Below are positions 44,068 to 53,049 of a stretch of 64,000 nt of DNA, piece after piece. The stretch's first letter is position 1. Every line of letters starts with the position of its first letter. A program made the position numbers and the translations under genes. Source of the DNA: Actinomycetospora termitidis (GTDB lineage Bacteria; Actinomycetota; Actinomycetes; Mycobacteriales; Pseudonocardiaceae); the NCBI RefSeq assembly GCF_030286555.1, contig NZ_JASVWF010000009.1, positions 62,001 through 126,000 of the forward strand, read 5' to 3'. Below the pieces are notes generated by a model. The model saw nothing but the letters and a program-made list of their open reading frames with translations. It was not told the origin of the DNA and did not search any database.

Positions 44068-45527
44068 TGGACACCCCGCAGCGGGGCCTGCCCGCCCACC
44101 TCGTCGACTTCGTGCACGCGCTGCGCGACCACCACGTCGACGTCGGGCCGGGCGAGACGGTGGACGCCGCGGCCGTCATGGCCGAGCTCGACCTGTTGCG
44201 CCGCGAACAGCTGCGCGAGGGGCTCGCCGCCGCGCTGCTGCGCCGCAGCGGTCAGCGGCAGACCTTCGACGCGCTGTTCGAGCTGTGGTTCCCGTTGGGG
44301 CAGGGGGCGGCGCTGGGGGAGGTCGCGCTGCCCTACGCCGACGACGGGTCCGTGGACGTCGACGCCCTGCGCGACCTGCTGGCCGAACTCCTCGCCGGGG
44401 GTGACACGGCAGCGCTGGCCGAGCTGGCGCGGGCCGTCGTCGACGGGCTCGGCGCGCTCGGGCCGGGCCGCGGACCCGCTGCGGGCGGCAGCGGGGGACA
44501 GGGGCGGGACGGGCAGGGCCGGGGTGGTGCGGACCAGCCGTCGGGCTTCTCCTCCTACCAGGCCCTCAACCGCGTGAAGCCGGAGACGCTGCTCGCGCGC
44601 GTGCTCGCGGAGCTGCGTGCCCGCCGTCAGGAGGAGGCGGCGGACAGCCCGTTCGCCGAGGAGGTGGCCCGCCGCGAGACCCGGGCGCGGATCGCCGACT
44701 TCCGCCGGATGGTGCAGGCCGAGACGACCCGGCGGGGCAGCGAGATCCGAGGCCGGGAGGCGGCCGCCCGCACCGGGGTGCGCCGCCAGGCCGAGCAGAC
44801 CGACTTCCTCTCGGCCGGCGCGGACACCCTGGCCGATCTACGACGGCGGGTCGCGCCGCTGGGTCGTCACCTCGCCACCCGGCTCGCCGCCCGACGCCGA
44901 CGCGCCCACCGCGGCGCGATCGACATGCGCCGCACGCTGCGGCGCTCGATGTCCACCGGCGGCGTGCCGGTGAACCTGGTGCACCGCCGGCCCCGCCCGG
45001 GGCGCCCGGAGCTGGTGCTGCTCTGCGACGTGTCCGGCTCCGTGGCGGGGTTCAGCCACTTCACGATGATGCTGGTCCAGGCGCTGCGCGAGCAGTTCTC
45101 CCGCATCCGCATCTTCTGCTTCGTCGACGGGTGCGTGGAGGTCACCGACCTGTTCACCCCGGGCGCCGACCTCGGCGGCATCCTCACCGAGGTGCACTCC
45201 CGGCGCGGGCTCGTCGCCTGGAGCGGGCACTCGGACTACGGCCGCGCCTTCGACCGGTTCGCCGAGCGCTGGCCGGACGCGGTCACCTCGCGCACGGCGC
45301 TGCTCGTCCTCGGCGACGCCCGGACCAACCACCAGGACCCGGGGCTGGGAGTCCTCGCCGCCGTCGTCGGGAAGGCCCGGCACGCGCACTGGTTGAATCC
45401 CGAGCCGCAACGGCAGTGGGGGACCGGGGACTCGGCCGCCCCCGAGTACGCCCGCGTGCTGCCGATGCACGAGTGCCGGACGGCGGCCCAGCTGGCCGGC
45501 GTCGTCGGCGGGCTGCTGCCGGTGTGA
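44067..45527 (+). CDS. VWA domain-containing CoxE-like protein
   Basis: A 486-residue partner of the MoxR ATPase. The first 300 residues are helical and charged with a Gly-rich linker (about 133-160). The VWA domain begins at PELVLLCDVSGSVAGFSHFT with an intact MIDAS motif DxSxS. The ATG overlaps the stop of the ATPase gene. By analogy with CoxD-CoxE, the pair may mature a metalloenzyme, but no CO dehydrogenase or hydrogenase gene lies nearby, so the client is unknown. Confidence 0.9.
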   Translation: MDTPQRGLPAHLVDFVHALRDHHVDVGPGETVDAAAVMAELDLLRREQLREGLAAALLRRSGQRQTFDALFELWFPLGQGAALGEVALPYADDGSVDVDALRDLLAELLAGGDTAALAELARAVVDGLGALGPGRGPAAGGSGGQGRDGQGRGGADQPSGFSSYQALNRVKPETLLARVLAELRARRQEEAADSPFAEEVARRETRARIADFRRMVQAETTRRGSEIRGREAAARTGVRRQAEQTDFLSAGADTLADLRRRVAPLGRHLATRLAARRRRAHRGAIDMRRTLRRSMSTGGVPVNLVHRRPRPGRPELVLLCDVSGSVAGFSHFTMMLVQALREQFSRIRIFCFVDGCVEVTDLFTPGADLGGILTEVHSRRGLVAWSGHSDYGRAFDRFAERWPDAVTSRTALLVLGDARTNHQDPGLGVLAAVVGKARHAHWLNPEPQRQWGTGDSAAPEYARVLPMHECRTAAQLAGVVGGLLPV

Positions 45528-45539
45528 CCGAAGGGAGCG

Positions 45540-46157
45540 ATGGCGATGCGCGTCGGCGTCATGGGCGGCACGTTCGACCCGATCCACCACGGCCACCTGG
45601 TGGCCGCGAGCGAGGCCGCCCTGCGCTTCGACCTCGACGAGGTCGTGTTCGTGCCGACCGGGCAGCCGTGGCAGAAGTCGAAGACCGACGTCACCGCGGC
45701 GGAGGACCGCTACCTGATGACGGTGGTGGCGACGGCGTCGAACCCGCGCTTCACGGTCAGCCGCGTCGACGTCGACCGTGACGGCCCGACCTACACCGTT
45801 GACACCCTGCGCGACCTCGCCGCGATCTTCCCCGACGACGAGCTGTACTTCATCACCGGCGCGGACGCCCTGGAGCAGATCCTCTCCTGGCACCGGGCGC
45901 ACGAGATGTTCGAGCTCGCGCACTTCGTCGGCGTCACGCGACCCGGCTTCGAGCTGGTGGCGGACCACCTGCCGCGCGGCGCGGTCACCGTGATCGAGGT
46001 GCCCGCGATGGCGATCTCGTCGACCGACTGCCGCGCGCGCGTCGGGAAGGGCGAGCCGGTCTGGTACCTCGTCCCCGACGGGGTGGTGCAGTACATCGCC
46101 AAGCGCGGGCTCTATCGCGACGGCGGGTCCCCGTCGCGGCTGGAGCACCTGGGGTGA
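45540..46157 (+). CDS. nadD: Nicotinate-nucleotide adenylyltransferase
   Basis: Makes deamido-NAD from nicotinate mononucleotide and ATP. The 205-residue protein has the nucleotidyltransferase signature [12 protein letters not shown] and the [10 protein letters not shown] motif that contacts ATP. The ATG at 45540 sits after GAAGGGAGCG. The product of NadD is the substrate of the NadE at the left end of the window. Its stop overlaps the next GTG. Confidence 0.95.
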   Translation: MAMRVGVMGGTFDPIHHGHLVAASEAALRFDLDEVVFVPTGQPWQKSKTDVTAAEDRYLMTVVATASNPRFTVSRVDVDRDGPTYTVDTLRDLAAIFPDDELYFITGADALEQILSWHRAHEMFELAHFVGVTRPGFELVADHLPRGAVTVIEVPAMAISSTDCRARVGKGEPVWYLVPDGVVQYIAKRGLYRDGGSPSRLEHLG

Positions 46158-46753
46158 GCGTCGAGCAGCCGGAACTCGTCGTGGCGGACGCCGACGCGTG
46201 GCGGGCGTGGCTCGGGGTGAACCACGACGACCCGGTCGGGGTGTGGCTGGTCCTGGCGAAGAAGGCCGGGCTGGCGGTGGCGGACCCGGAGACGACGCTG
46301 ACCTACGCCCAGGCCCTCGACGAGGCGCTGTGCTTCGGGTGGATCGACGGGCAGGCCAAGCGCCGCGACGACCTGACGTCGTTCCAGCGCTTCACCCCGC
46401 GCCGGGCCCGGTCGCCGTGGTCGACCCGCAACGTCTCCCACGTCGCGCGGCTCAGCGAGGAGGGCCGGATGCACGCGGCCGGGCTGGCCGAGGTGGAGCG
46501 GGCGAAGACCGACGGCCGGTGGGACGCCGCGTACGCGGGCCCCGCGACCGCCACGGTGCCCGAGGACCTCGCGACGGCCCTCGCCGCCTCGCCGGCCGCC
46601 GCCGCGATGTTCGAGACGCTGACCAGCCAGAACCGGTTCGCGCTCACGCACCGCCTCGGGCAGCTGAAGCGGGCGGAGACCCGGGCGCGGCGGGTGGCCG
46701 AGTACGTGGCGATGCTCGAGCGCGGCGAGACGATCTACCCGCAGAAGCGTTAG
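46154..46753 (+). CDS. YdeI/OmpD-associated family protein
   Basis: A 199-residue protein of the bacteriocin-resistance YdeI/OmpD-associated type. The conserved N-terminal block is [20 protein letters not shown] and [37 protein letters not shown] follows. The GTG lies in a GTGA overlap with nadD. The biochemical role is not known. It ends tail-to-tail with the FIST gene by the overlap TTAG. Confidence 0.88.
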   Translation: MSVEQPELVVADADAWRAWLGVNHDDPVGVWLVLAKKAGLAVADPETTLTYAQALDEALCFGWIDGQAKRRDDLTSFQRFTPRRARSPWSTRNVSHVARLSEEGRMHAAGLAEVERAKTDGRWDAAYAGPATATVPEDLATALAASPAAAAMFETLTSQNRFALTHRLGQLKRAETRARRVAEYVAMLERGETIYPQKR

Positions 46754-47976
46754 CCGAAGGCCAGCACCGACGCGGTGAAGCCGTGCAGGTGGTTCTTCGA
46801 CGCGACCGGGCCGATCTCGCCGTCGGCGAAGAACCCCGCGACGTGCGGGGCGAGGCCCCGCCGGATCGCCCGGACGTCGTGCGACGGGCCACCGGCCGCC
46901 GACCCGTCCTCGCCGAACATCACCCGTCCCCGCCCGGTGCACGAGAACAGCAGGGCGCCCCCGGCCGGGGCGTCCTGGGCGGCGAGCGTCATGAGCGCGT
47001 CGAGGTCCTCGCCCGCCGTCGTGGCGTCGCGGACGTGGAACCGCACGGAGCGGCCGACCTCGACCACGTCGCCGACGGTGACCGTCCCGGCCTCCTCGTC
47101 GGCGTTCATCACGCCGCGGATGAGGAAGTCGCCGCGGCCGTGGACGTCGGCGTACTCGTCCATCGCGATGCCCAGGTGCAGGCCGCGCATGACGAGCTGC
47201 GCGTCCTCCTCGCCGAGCTCGCGCAGGATCTCCTCGAGCTTGCGGTAGGCCGGCGTCCCCGCGAGCGAGGTCAGCTCCGAGCCCGACGAGCCGGTGACCG
47301 TCATCGTCGGGCCGATCGGCCGGCAGCCCTGGCTGACCAACGTGCGCACGGCCACGTCGCCACCCAGCAGCACACCGACCGCGCCGCGCTCGTGCACCTC
47401 CCCGTCGAGGAAGAGCCGGGCGCCGCCGGGACCGGGCCGCGCCGGGCCGAGCGCGGACGTGCCCACCGGCGCCGTCGCGAGCCCGCCGACCAGCGGGAGA
47501 CCCGGCAGCGCCTGGCCGGACTGCTCGACGAAGCCCTGCGCCGGGAAGGTGAAGGGGTCGGCCAGGAGCACCGCGACCGCGTCGTCGTCCGCGGGCACCG
47601 GCATGCCGCCGATCGAGATGCCGCCCTCGTGCCGGGCGGCCTGCAGGTGGAACGGCGTGACCCGTACGTCGGGCAGCGAGGCGGCCCACACCGACACCGC
47701 GGGCGCGTCCTCCACCCCACGCCCGTCGCCGATCACCCCGGACGCCCGGCACCCGAGCGTGGTGGTGGCCCCGGCGATCTGCATCGCCTGCCGCCCGACG
47801 TCGGCGGCGACGTCCGGATTCGGGTGCGAGACGAACACCGACATCAGGTCGGGACGGCGGCCCTGCAACGGGGCGGTCGCGGCGGCCACCGCGGTCTCGG
47901 CGGCGGCCTGCAGATCGGGCCCCTGGGCGAGGCCGTCGCCGAAGGCGGTCGTCCGGGTCGTCGCGGCGTCGTGCAT
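46750..47976 (-). CDS. FIST N/C domain sensory protein
   Basis: A 408-residue protein with FIST_N (about 25-200) and FIST_C (about 220-390) domains. GCRASGVIGDGRGVEDAPAV and the C-terminal ALLFSCTGRGRVMFG, HDVRAIRRGL and VAGFFADGEIGP blocks are typical. FIST domains are thought to bind small ligands such as amino acids and often occur in signalling proteins; here the domain stands alone. It diverges from rsfS across about 60 bp. Confidence 0.9.
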   Translation of the reverse strand: MHDAATTRTTAFGDGLAQGPDLQAAAETAVAAATAPLQGRRPDLMSVFVSHPNPDVAADVGRQAMQIAGATTTLGCRASGVIGDGRGVEDAPAVSVWAASLPDVRVTPFHLQAARHEGGISIGGMPVPADDDAVAVLLADPFTFPAQGFVEQSGQALPGLPLVGGLATAPVGTSALGPARPGPGGARLFLDGEVHERGAVGVLLGGDVAVRTLVSQGCRPIGPTMTVTGSSGSELTSLAGTPAYRKLEEILRELGEEDAQLVMRGLHLGIAMDEYADVHGRGDFLIRGVMNADEEAGTVTVGDVVEVGRSVRFHVRDATTAGEDLDALMTLAAQDAPAGGALLFSCTGRGRVMFGEDGSAAGGPSHDVRAIRRGLAPHVAGFFADGEIGPVASKNHLHGFTASVLAFG

Positions 47977-48022
47977 GTCCGGAGTATGAACGCCGCCACC
48001 GACGGCGAAACCCGGGCGGCGG

Positions 48023-48028
48023 TAGGCT
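48023..48028 (+). promoter_or_regulatory. -10 element TAGGCT for leaderless rsfS
   Basis: TAGGCT followed by eight bases and the rsfS ATG at 48037. No Shine-Dalgarno is seen. Confidence 0.45.
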
Positions 48029-48036
48029 TCCCCGCG

Positions 48037-48420
48037 ATGGCCGCCACCGATCACGCGCGCCGCCTGGCCGAGGTCGCGGCCCTGGCCGCCGCCGACAAGC
48101 TCGCCCACGACGTCGTCGCGATCGACGTCTCGGAGCGCCTCCCGCTCACCGACTGCTTCGTCATCGCCTCGGCGCCCAACGAGCGCCAGGTGCAGGCGGT
48201 CGTCGACAGCATCGAGGAGAAGCTGCGCGACTCCGACGTCAAGCCGGTCCGGCGGGAGGGCACGCAGGAGGCCCGCTGGGTGCTGCTGGACTTCGGCGAC
48301 GTCGTCGTGCACGTCTTCCACTCCGACGAGCGGGACTTCTACGGCCTCGAGCGGCTCTGGAAGGACTGCCCGCACCTCGAGCTGCCGGCCGAGGTCGGCC
48401 TGCCGCGCTCCGCGGAGTGA
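48037..48420 (+). CDS. rsfS: Ribosome silencing factor RsfS
   Basis: Binds L14 and blocks subunit joining in starved cells. The 127-residue protein contains the family core VVAIDVSERLPLTDCFVIAS, REGTQEARWVLLDFGDVVVH and ERDFYGLERLW. The ATG at 48037 gives the normal length; an upstream ATG at 47988 is less likely because TAGGCT lies between. gpgP follows 5 bp downstream. The order nadD-rsfS-gpgP-octT is as in mycobacteria. Confidence 0.95.
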   Translation: MAATDHARRLAEVAALAAADKLAHDVVAIDVSERLPLTDCFVIASAPNERQVQAVVDSIEEKLRDSDVKPVRREGTQEARWVLLDFGDVVVHVFHSDERDFYGLERLWKDCPHLELPAEVGLPRSAE

Positions 48421-48425
48421 CCTGA

Positions 48426-49025
48426 GTGCTCGACCGCATCGTCCTGCTCCGGCACGGGCGCACCGCCTGGAACGCCGAGCGTCGGATGCAGGGCCGCCTC
48501 GACCCGCCGTTGGACGCGACCGGGCAGGCGCAGGCCGAGGCGACCGCACCCGGCGTCACCACGCTGGCTCCCGTCGTGGTCGTCGCCTCCGACCAGAACC
48601 GCGCGTGGCAGACCGCGTGCACCGCCACCGAGGGGCTCGACGTCGAGCCGCGCAAGGAACCGCGGCTGCGCGAGACCGACGTCGGCGCGTGGCAGGGGCT
48701 GGTCGACGCCGAGGTGGACGCGGGCTGGCCCGGCGGGCTGGACGCGTGGCGGCTGGACCCGTTCCACCGGCCGCCGGAGGGCGAGTCGCGCCACGACGCG
48801 TACCTGCGCTCCGTGCCGGTGCTGCACGAGCTGCTCGACGCCGACCTGGACGGCACGGCGCTCCTGGTCGCCCACGGCGGGGTGCTCCTGGGCCTGACCT
48901 GCGGATTCCTGGGGCTCCCACCGGAGCACTGGGGCTCGCTGGGGCCGCTGGGCAACTGCCGGGCCGCGGTGCTGGAGTACCGGGTCGACCGCTGGCGCCT
49001 GATGCGGTGGGGCGCCGACGTGTGA
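48426..49025 (+). CDS. gpgP: Histidine phosphatase, glucosyl-3-phosphoglycerate phosphatase type
   Basis: A 199-residue phosphoglycerate-mutase-like phosphatase. The phosphoacceptor is H10 in LLRHGRTAWNAERRMQG and the second catalytic His lies in LLVAHGGV. The assignment to GpgP, which dephosphorylates glucosyl-3-phosphoglycerate in methylglucose lipopolysaccharide synthesis, rests on its place between rsfS and octT as in M. tuberculosis Rv2419c. The GTG at 48426 directly follows the rsfS stop; octT overlaps its own stop. Confidence 0.82.
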   Translation: MLDRIVLLRHGRTAWNAERRMQGRLDPPLDATGQAQAEATAPGVTTLAPVVVVASDQNRAWQTACTATEGLDVEPRKEPRLRETDVGAWQGLVDAEVDAGWPGGLDAWRLDPFHRPPEGESRHDAYLRSVPVLHELLDADLDGTALLVAHGGVLLGLTCGFLGLPPEHWGSLGPLGNCRAAVLEYRVDRWRLMRWGADV

Positions 49026-49777
49026 GTCTGCTCGTCCTGGGGGACTCGCTGAGCTTCCACGGGCCGCGCACCGCCCATCCCGTCGACGAGCCGCGGCTGT
49101 GGCCGCACGTCGCCGCGTCGTCCCTGGCGACGACGGCGGACCTGCACGTCGGGCTGGGCTGGACCGCGCGGCACGCCTGGACCGCGGTGCGCACCGATCC
49201 GCGGGTGTGGGCCTCGGTGCGGACGGCGGACGCGCTGGTGCTGGGGATCGGCGGCATGGACTCGCTGCCCTCGCCGCTGCCGACGGCCGTGCGCGAGCTG
49301 ATCCCGGTACTGCGTCCGCCCGCCGTGGCGGCTCGGGCGCGGCGGCTGTACCGCTCCCGCCACGCCGGGCTCGTGCGAGCGACCGGCGGGCGCCCGACGG
49401 CGCTGGCCCCGGCGGAGACCGTGCGGTGCCTGGAGCGGATCCGGGTGGCGGTGACGACGTTGCGCCCGCACGCGCCGGTGGTGCTGCTGCTGCCCTCGGT
49501 GCACCGGTCGGGGTTGTACGGCGGGGTGCACTCCGGGCGGTCGGCGCACGTGGCGGCGATGCGGTCGTGGGCCTCGGCGCACGGGGTGCGGGCGCTGGAG
49601 GTCGCGCCCCTGGTCACCGAGCACGTGCTGGGCGGGCACGGCAACCCCGACGGCATCCACTGGGGCTGGTCGGCGCACCGGGTGGTCGGGGAGGCCGTGG
49701 CGGAGCTGCTCCGTCCGGCGGAACCGGTTGTCCCCAGCGGCAGTTCGTCGGGAGTTGTCCCCAGGGCACGGTGCTGA
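49022..49777 (+). CDS. octT: SGNH hydrolase, diglucosylglycerate octanoyltransferase-like
   Basis: A 251-residue SGNH-family protein. Block I GDSLSFHG carries the nucleophile S9; VLGIGGMDSL takes the place of block III and GNPDGIHWGWSAH carries the Asp and His of block V. It matches the position of OctT (Rv2418c), which adds octanoate to diglucosylglycerate on the way to methylglucose lipopolysaccharides. The GTG overlaps the gpgP stop (GTGA). Enzyme activity is inferred from synteny. Confidence 0.8.
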   Translation: MSLLVLGDSLSFHGPRTAHPVDEPRLWPHVAASSLATTADLHVGLGWTARHAWTAVRTDPRVWASVRTADALVLGIGGMDSLPSPLPTAVRELIPVLRPPAVAARARRLYRSRHAGLVRATGGRPTALAPAETVRCLERIRVAVTTLRPHAPVVLLLPSVHRSGLYGGVHSGRSAHVAAMRSWASAHGVRALEVAPLVTEHVLGGHGNPDGIHWGWSAHRVVGEAVAELLRPAEPVVPSGSSSGVVPRARC

Positions 49778-49816
49778 CCTGGGAGGACGCGGCGGGACGG
49801 TCCTAGCGTCGGTCGG

Positions 49817-50683
49817 GTGATCTCCGACCCCCGCTCGAGGCTGCAGGCCGTCGTTCCCGACGGTGCTGCTCCCGCCCGGCCCGAGCTGCGGCGGGGGTGG
49901 CCGACGGCGCCGGCGGGGACGCCGGGCGCGGGTCTGGTCTACAGCGAGGAGTCGCAGGTCCCGGAGCCGACCGGGCCGCCGGTGCACGAGCCCGTCCGGG
50001 CGAGCGCCTGGGATCCGTCGCCGCGGGGGCTCGCACGGTGGCTGCCCGCGTCGTGGGCGGGGGCGCGGTGGGACCCGGGCGGGCGGGGCGCGCTGGCGTT
50101 GGCGGCCGTCGTGTTGCTCGCCGCGGTCGTGGCGGCCTGGGTGGTGTTCTCGGGACGGCCGGTCGCCGAGCCGGTGCCGGCGCTGCCGGTGGTGGCGGGC
50201 GTGGCGTCGGCGCCCTCGTCCGCGGCGGCTCCGGCGCCGGGGGCGCCGGTGGTGGTGCACGTGGCGGGGAAGGTCCGGCGGCCGGGGTTGGTGACGCTGG
50301 CCGACGGCGCGCGGGTGGGCGACGCCGTGGACGCGGCGGGCGGAGCGCTGCCGAAGGTCGACCTGACGCCGTTGAACCTGGCCGCGCGGGTGGTCGACGG
50401 GCAGCAGATCGTGGTCGGGGCTGCTCCCGCGCCGGCCGCACCGGCCGGGCCCGCCGCCACTCCGGGTGCTGCCCCTGCTGCGGGAGGCGACGGGAAGCTC
50501 GACCTCAACGCGGCGACCCTCGAGCAGCTCGACGGGTTACCCGGGGTCGGGCCGGTCACGGCGAAGAAGATCCTGGACTGGCGGACGCAGAACGGGCGGT
50601 TCGGGGCCGTCGAGCAGCTCCGTGAGATCCCGGGCATCGGTGAGGCCCGGTTCGGGACGCTGCGCGAGCTGGTGCGGGTGTGA
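49817..50683 (+). CDS. comEA: ComEA family DNA-binding competence protein
   Basis: A 288-residue membrane-anchored DNA-binding protein. A long cytoplasmic N-terminus leads to one membrane helix (LALAAVVLLAAVVAAWVVF, about 92-110), then an SLBB domain (VVVHVAGKVRRPGLVTLADG) and a C-terminal HhH pair (KLDLNAATLEQLDGLPGVGP, then FGAVEQLREIPGIGEARF). It should bind incoming DNA outside the membrane and pass it to ComEC, whose GTG overlaps its stop. Confidence 0.93.
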   Translation: MISDPRSRLQAVVPDGAAPARPELRRGWPTAPAGTPGAGLVYSEESQVPEPTGPPVHEPVRASAWDPSPRGLARWLPASWAGARWDPGGRGALALAAVVLLAAVVAAWVVFSGRPVAEPVPALPVVAGVASAPSSAAAPAPGAPVVVHVAGKVRRPGLVTLADGARVGDAVDAAGGALPKVDLTPLNLAARVVDGQQIVVGAAPAPAAPAGPAATPGAAPAAGGDGKLDLNAATLEQLDGLPGVGPVTAKKILDWRTQNGRFGAVEQLREIPGIGEARFGTLRELVRV

Positions 50684-53049
50684 CCCCGCCGGACCCGGAC
50701 GAGGAGCGGCCGACCCTGGACGCGCGCCTGGTGCCGGCGGCGCTGGGCGCCTGGGCGGCGGCGTTGGTCGCGCTCGGACTCGGGTGGGGTCCGGGAGCGG
50801 TGGTGACCGTGCTGGCCCTCGGGGCGCTCGGGGTGGCCGTGGCACGTCGTGACCGGCGGTGGGCGGCCGGGCTCGTCGCCGCCGGGGCGTGCGTCGCGGC
50901 GGTGGGCGGGCTCTCCTCGGTGGCGGCCCATCAGGTCGCCGCGCACCCGCTGCACGCCGCGGCGGCGTCCGGATCGGCGGCCACGCTCGAGGTGGTCCTC
51001 ACCGACGACCCGGCGCCGCTGCGCTCCGCCGGGCTCGGCGGCCCGCGGGTGGTGGTGCGCGCCGAGCTCGTCTCCGCGCAGGGCGGCGGGGGTCGGTGGG
51101 TGGGGGACGGGCGCGTCGTGCTGCTCGCACCCGCCGAGGGGTGGGCGGGGCTGCTGCCCGGTCAGCGGGCGACCGCGAGCGGGTCCCTGGCGTCCTCCGC
51201 GCGCGGCGACCTGACGGTCGCCGTGCTGCGGACCCGCGGAGCGCCCCGGGAGGTGGCCCCGCCCCCGACGGTGCAGGTGGCGGCCGGTGACCTGCGGGCG
51301 GGGCTGCGCGACGCCGCGCGGGCCGTGCTCGACGACGACCCGGCCGGGCTCCTCCCGGGCCTCGTCGTCGGCGACACGTCCGGCGTCGCCCCGGACCTCG
51401 CCGACGACTTCCGGACGGCGGGCCTCACGCACCTGACCGCGGTGTCCGGCTCTAACGTCGCGTTCGTGCTGGGCGCGGTGCTGCTCCTGGTGCGCCTGGC
51501 CCGGCTCGGTCCGCGGACGGCGGCGGTGCTGGGCCTGGTCGCGCTGGTCGGGTTCGTCGTGCTCGCGCGGCCGTCGCCGAGCGTGCTGAGGGCCGGGGCG
51601 ATGGGCGCGGTGGTCGTCCTGGCCCTGGCGCTCGGTCGGCGGCGATCGGTGCTGCCCGCCCTGGCGGCGACGGTGGTCGTGCTGCTGCTGGTCGATCCCG
51701 CCCTCGCGGTCGACGCGGGGTTCGTCCTGTCCGTGCTGGCCACGGGCGCGCTCGTGCTGCTCGCGCCGCCGCTCGTGGCGCGGATGCGGCAGCGCGGGAT
51801 CCCGCCCGGGATCGCGGAGGCGCTGGCGGTCCCGGTGGCGGCGCACGTGGTCACCGCGCCGGTGGTGGCGGGGCTGTCCGGGGAGGTCAGCCTCGTCGCG
51901 GTGCTCGCCAACCTGCTGGTGGCACCCGTCGTCGCCCCGGCGACGGTGCTCGGGGTGCTGGCCGCGCTGCTCGCGCCGTGGTGGACGTGGGGTGCGCACG
52001 CGGCGGTGTGGCTCGCCGGCCCGGAGGTGTCGTGGCTGGTGTGGGTGGCACGGCGGTGTGCGGGGGTCGACGGGGCGACGGTGAGCTGGCCGGGAGGCGT
52101 GGTCGGCGGGCTGGCGCTGGCTGGGCTGGTGCTGCTCGGCGCGGTGGCCCTGCGGTGGCGACGGGTGCGCCTGGTCGCCCTCGCGGCCGCGGTCGGCCTG
52201 CTGCTGGTGTTCGTGCCGACGCGGATCGTCCCGGCCGGCTGGCCACCGACGGGCTGGGCCGTGGTGGCCTGCGACGTCGGGCAGGGCGACGCGCTCGTGC
52301 TCGCGACGGGCGAGCCGGGGCGGGCGGTGCTGATCGACGCGGGACCGGACCCGGGGCCGGTCGACCGGTGCCTCGCCCGGCTCGGGGTGCGCTCCCTGGC
52401 ACTGGTCGTGCTCTCCCACCTGCACGTCGACCACGTCGGTGGGCTGGCCGGGGCGCTGCGGGGCCGGCCCACGGCGGCCGTGGCGGTGGGGCCGGTGCGC
52501 GAACCCGCGGCCACGCTCGGGCAGGTGACCGCTCGCGCCCGGGCCGTGGGAGCACCCGTCGTCGGGATGGAGCGGGGGACGACGCTGCGGTGGCCGGGGC
52601 TGGCCGTGGAGGTGCTCGGACCGCTGCACCCGAGCCCGCACGTCGACGCGGACGACGGGGCGCAGGTCAACGACACCTCGCTGGTGCTGCGGGCGGCGAC
52701 GCCGCTCGGGCGGGTGCTGCTGCCCGGGGACGCCGAGCGGTCCTCACAGGACACGCTGCTCGCGGCCGGGGTCGACCTTCACGCGGAGGTGCTGAAGGTG
52801 CCCCACCACGGGTCGCGGTCGTCGCTGCCCGCGTTCCTGGTGGCCCCGGGTGCACGGCTCGCCCTGGTCAGCGTGGGGCAGGGCAACAGCTACGGGCACC
52901 CGAACCCGTCGATCATCGGGCTGCTCACCGGGACGGGCGCGCTGGTGCGGCGCACCGACCGGAGCGGTGACCTGGCGCTCGTCCCGGGGCTGCGGGGCCC
53001 GGCCGTGGTCGCGCGCGGCGACCCGCTGCCGGACCCGCGGCGCCGTTAG
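50680..53049 (+). CDS. comEC: ComEC/Rec2 DNA uptake channel with metallo-beta-lactamase domain
   Basis: A 789-residue membrane protein. An N-terminal OB-like region is followed by the competence domain with GLVVGDTSGVAPDLADDFRT and LTAVSGSNVAFVLG and about ten helices. The C-terminal metallo-beta-lactamase-like domain has VVACDVGQGDALVL and the zinc motif HLHVDHVGG, and later LKVPHHGSRSS. The protein is thought to form the inner-membrane DNA channel. Together with ComEA this indicates DNA-uptake potential, though actinomycete competence is rarely shown. It ends in a TTAG overlap with thrC. Confidence 0.94.
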   Translation: MTPPDPDEERPTLDARLVPAALGAWAAALVALGLGWGPGAVVTVLALGALGVAVARRDRRWAAGLVAAGACVAAVGGLSSVAAHQVAAHPLHAAAASGSAATLEVVLTDDPAPLRSAGLGGPRVVVRAELVSAQGGGGRWVGDGRVVLLAPAEGWAGLLPGQRATASGSLASSARGDLTVAVLRTRGAPREVAPPPTVQVAAGDLRAGLRDAARAVLDDDPAGLLPGLVVGDTSGVAPDLADDFRTAGLTHLTAVSGSNVAFVLGAVLLLVRLARLGPRTAAVLGLVALVGFVVLARPSPSVLRAGAMGAVVVLALALGRRRSVLPALAATVVVLLLVDPALAVDAGFVLSVLATGALVLLAPPLVARMRQRGIPPGIAEALAVPVAAHVVTAPVVAGLSGEVSLVAVLANLLVAPVVAPATVLGVLAALLAPWWTWGAHAAVWLAGPEVSWLVWVARRCAGVDGATVSWPGGVVGGLALAGLVLLGAVALRWRRVRLVALAAAVGLLLVFVPTRIVPAGWPPTGWAVVACDVGQGDALVLATGEPGRAVLIDAGPDPGPVDRCLARLGVRSLALVVLSHLHVDHVGGLAGALRGRPTAAVAVGPVREPAATLGQVTARARAVGAPVVGMERGTTLRWPGLAVEVLGPLHPSPHVDADDGAQVNDTSLVLRAATPLGRVLLPGDAERSSQDTLLAAGVDLHAEVLKVPHHGSRSSLPAFLVAPGARLALVSVGQGNSYGHPNPSIIGLLTGTGALVRRTDRSGDLALVPGLRGPAVVARGDPLPDPRRR

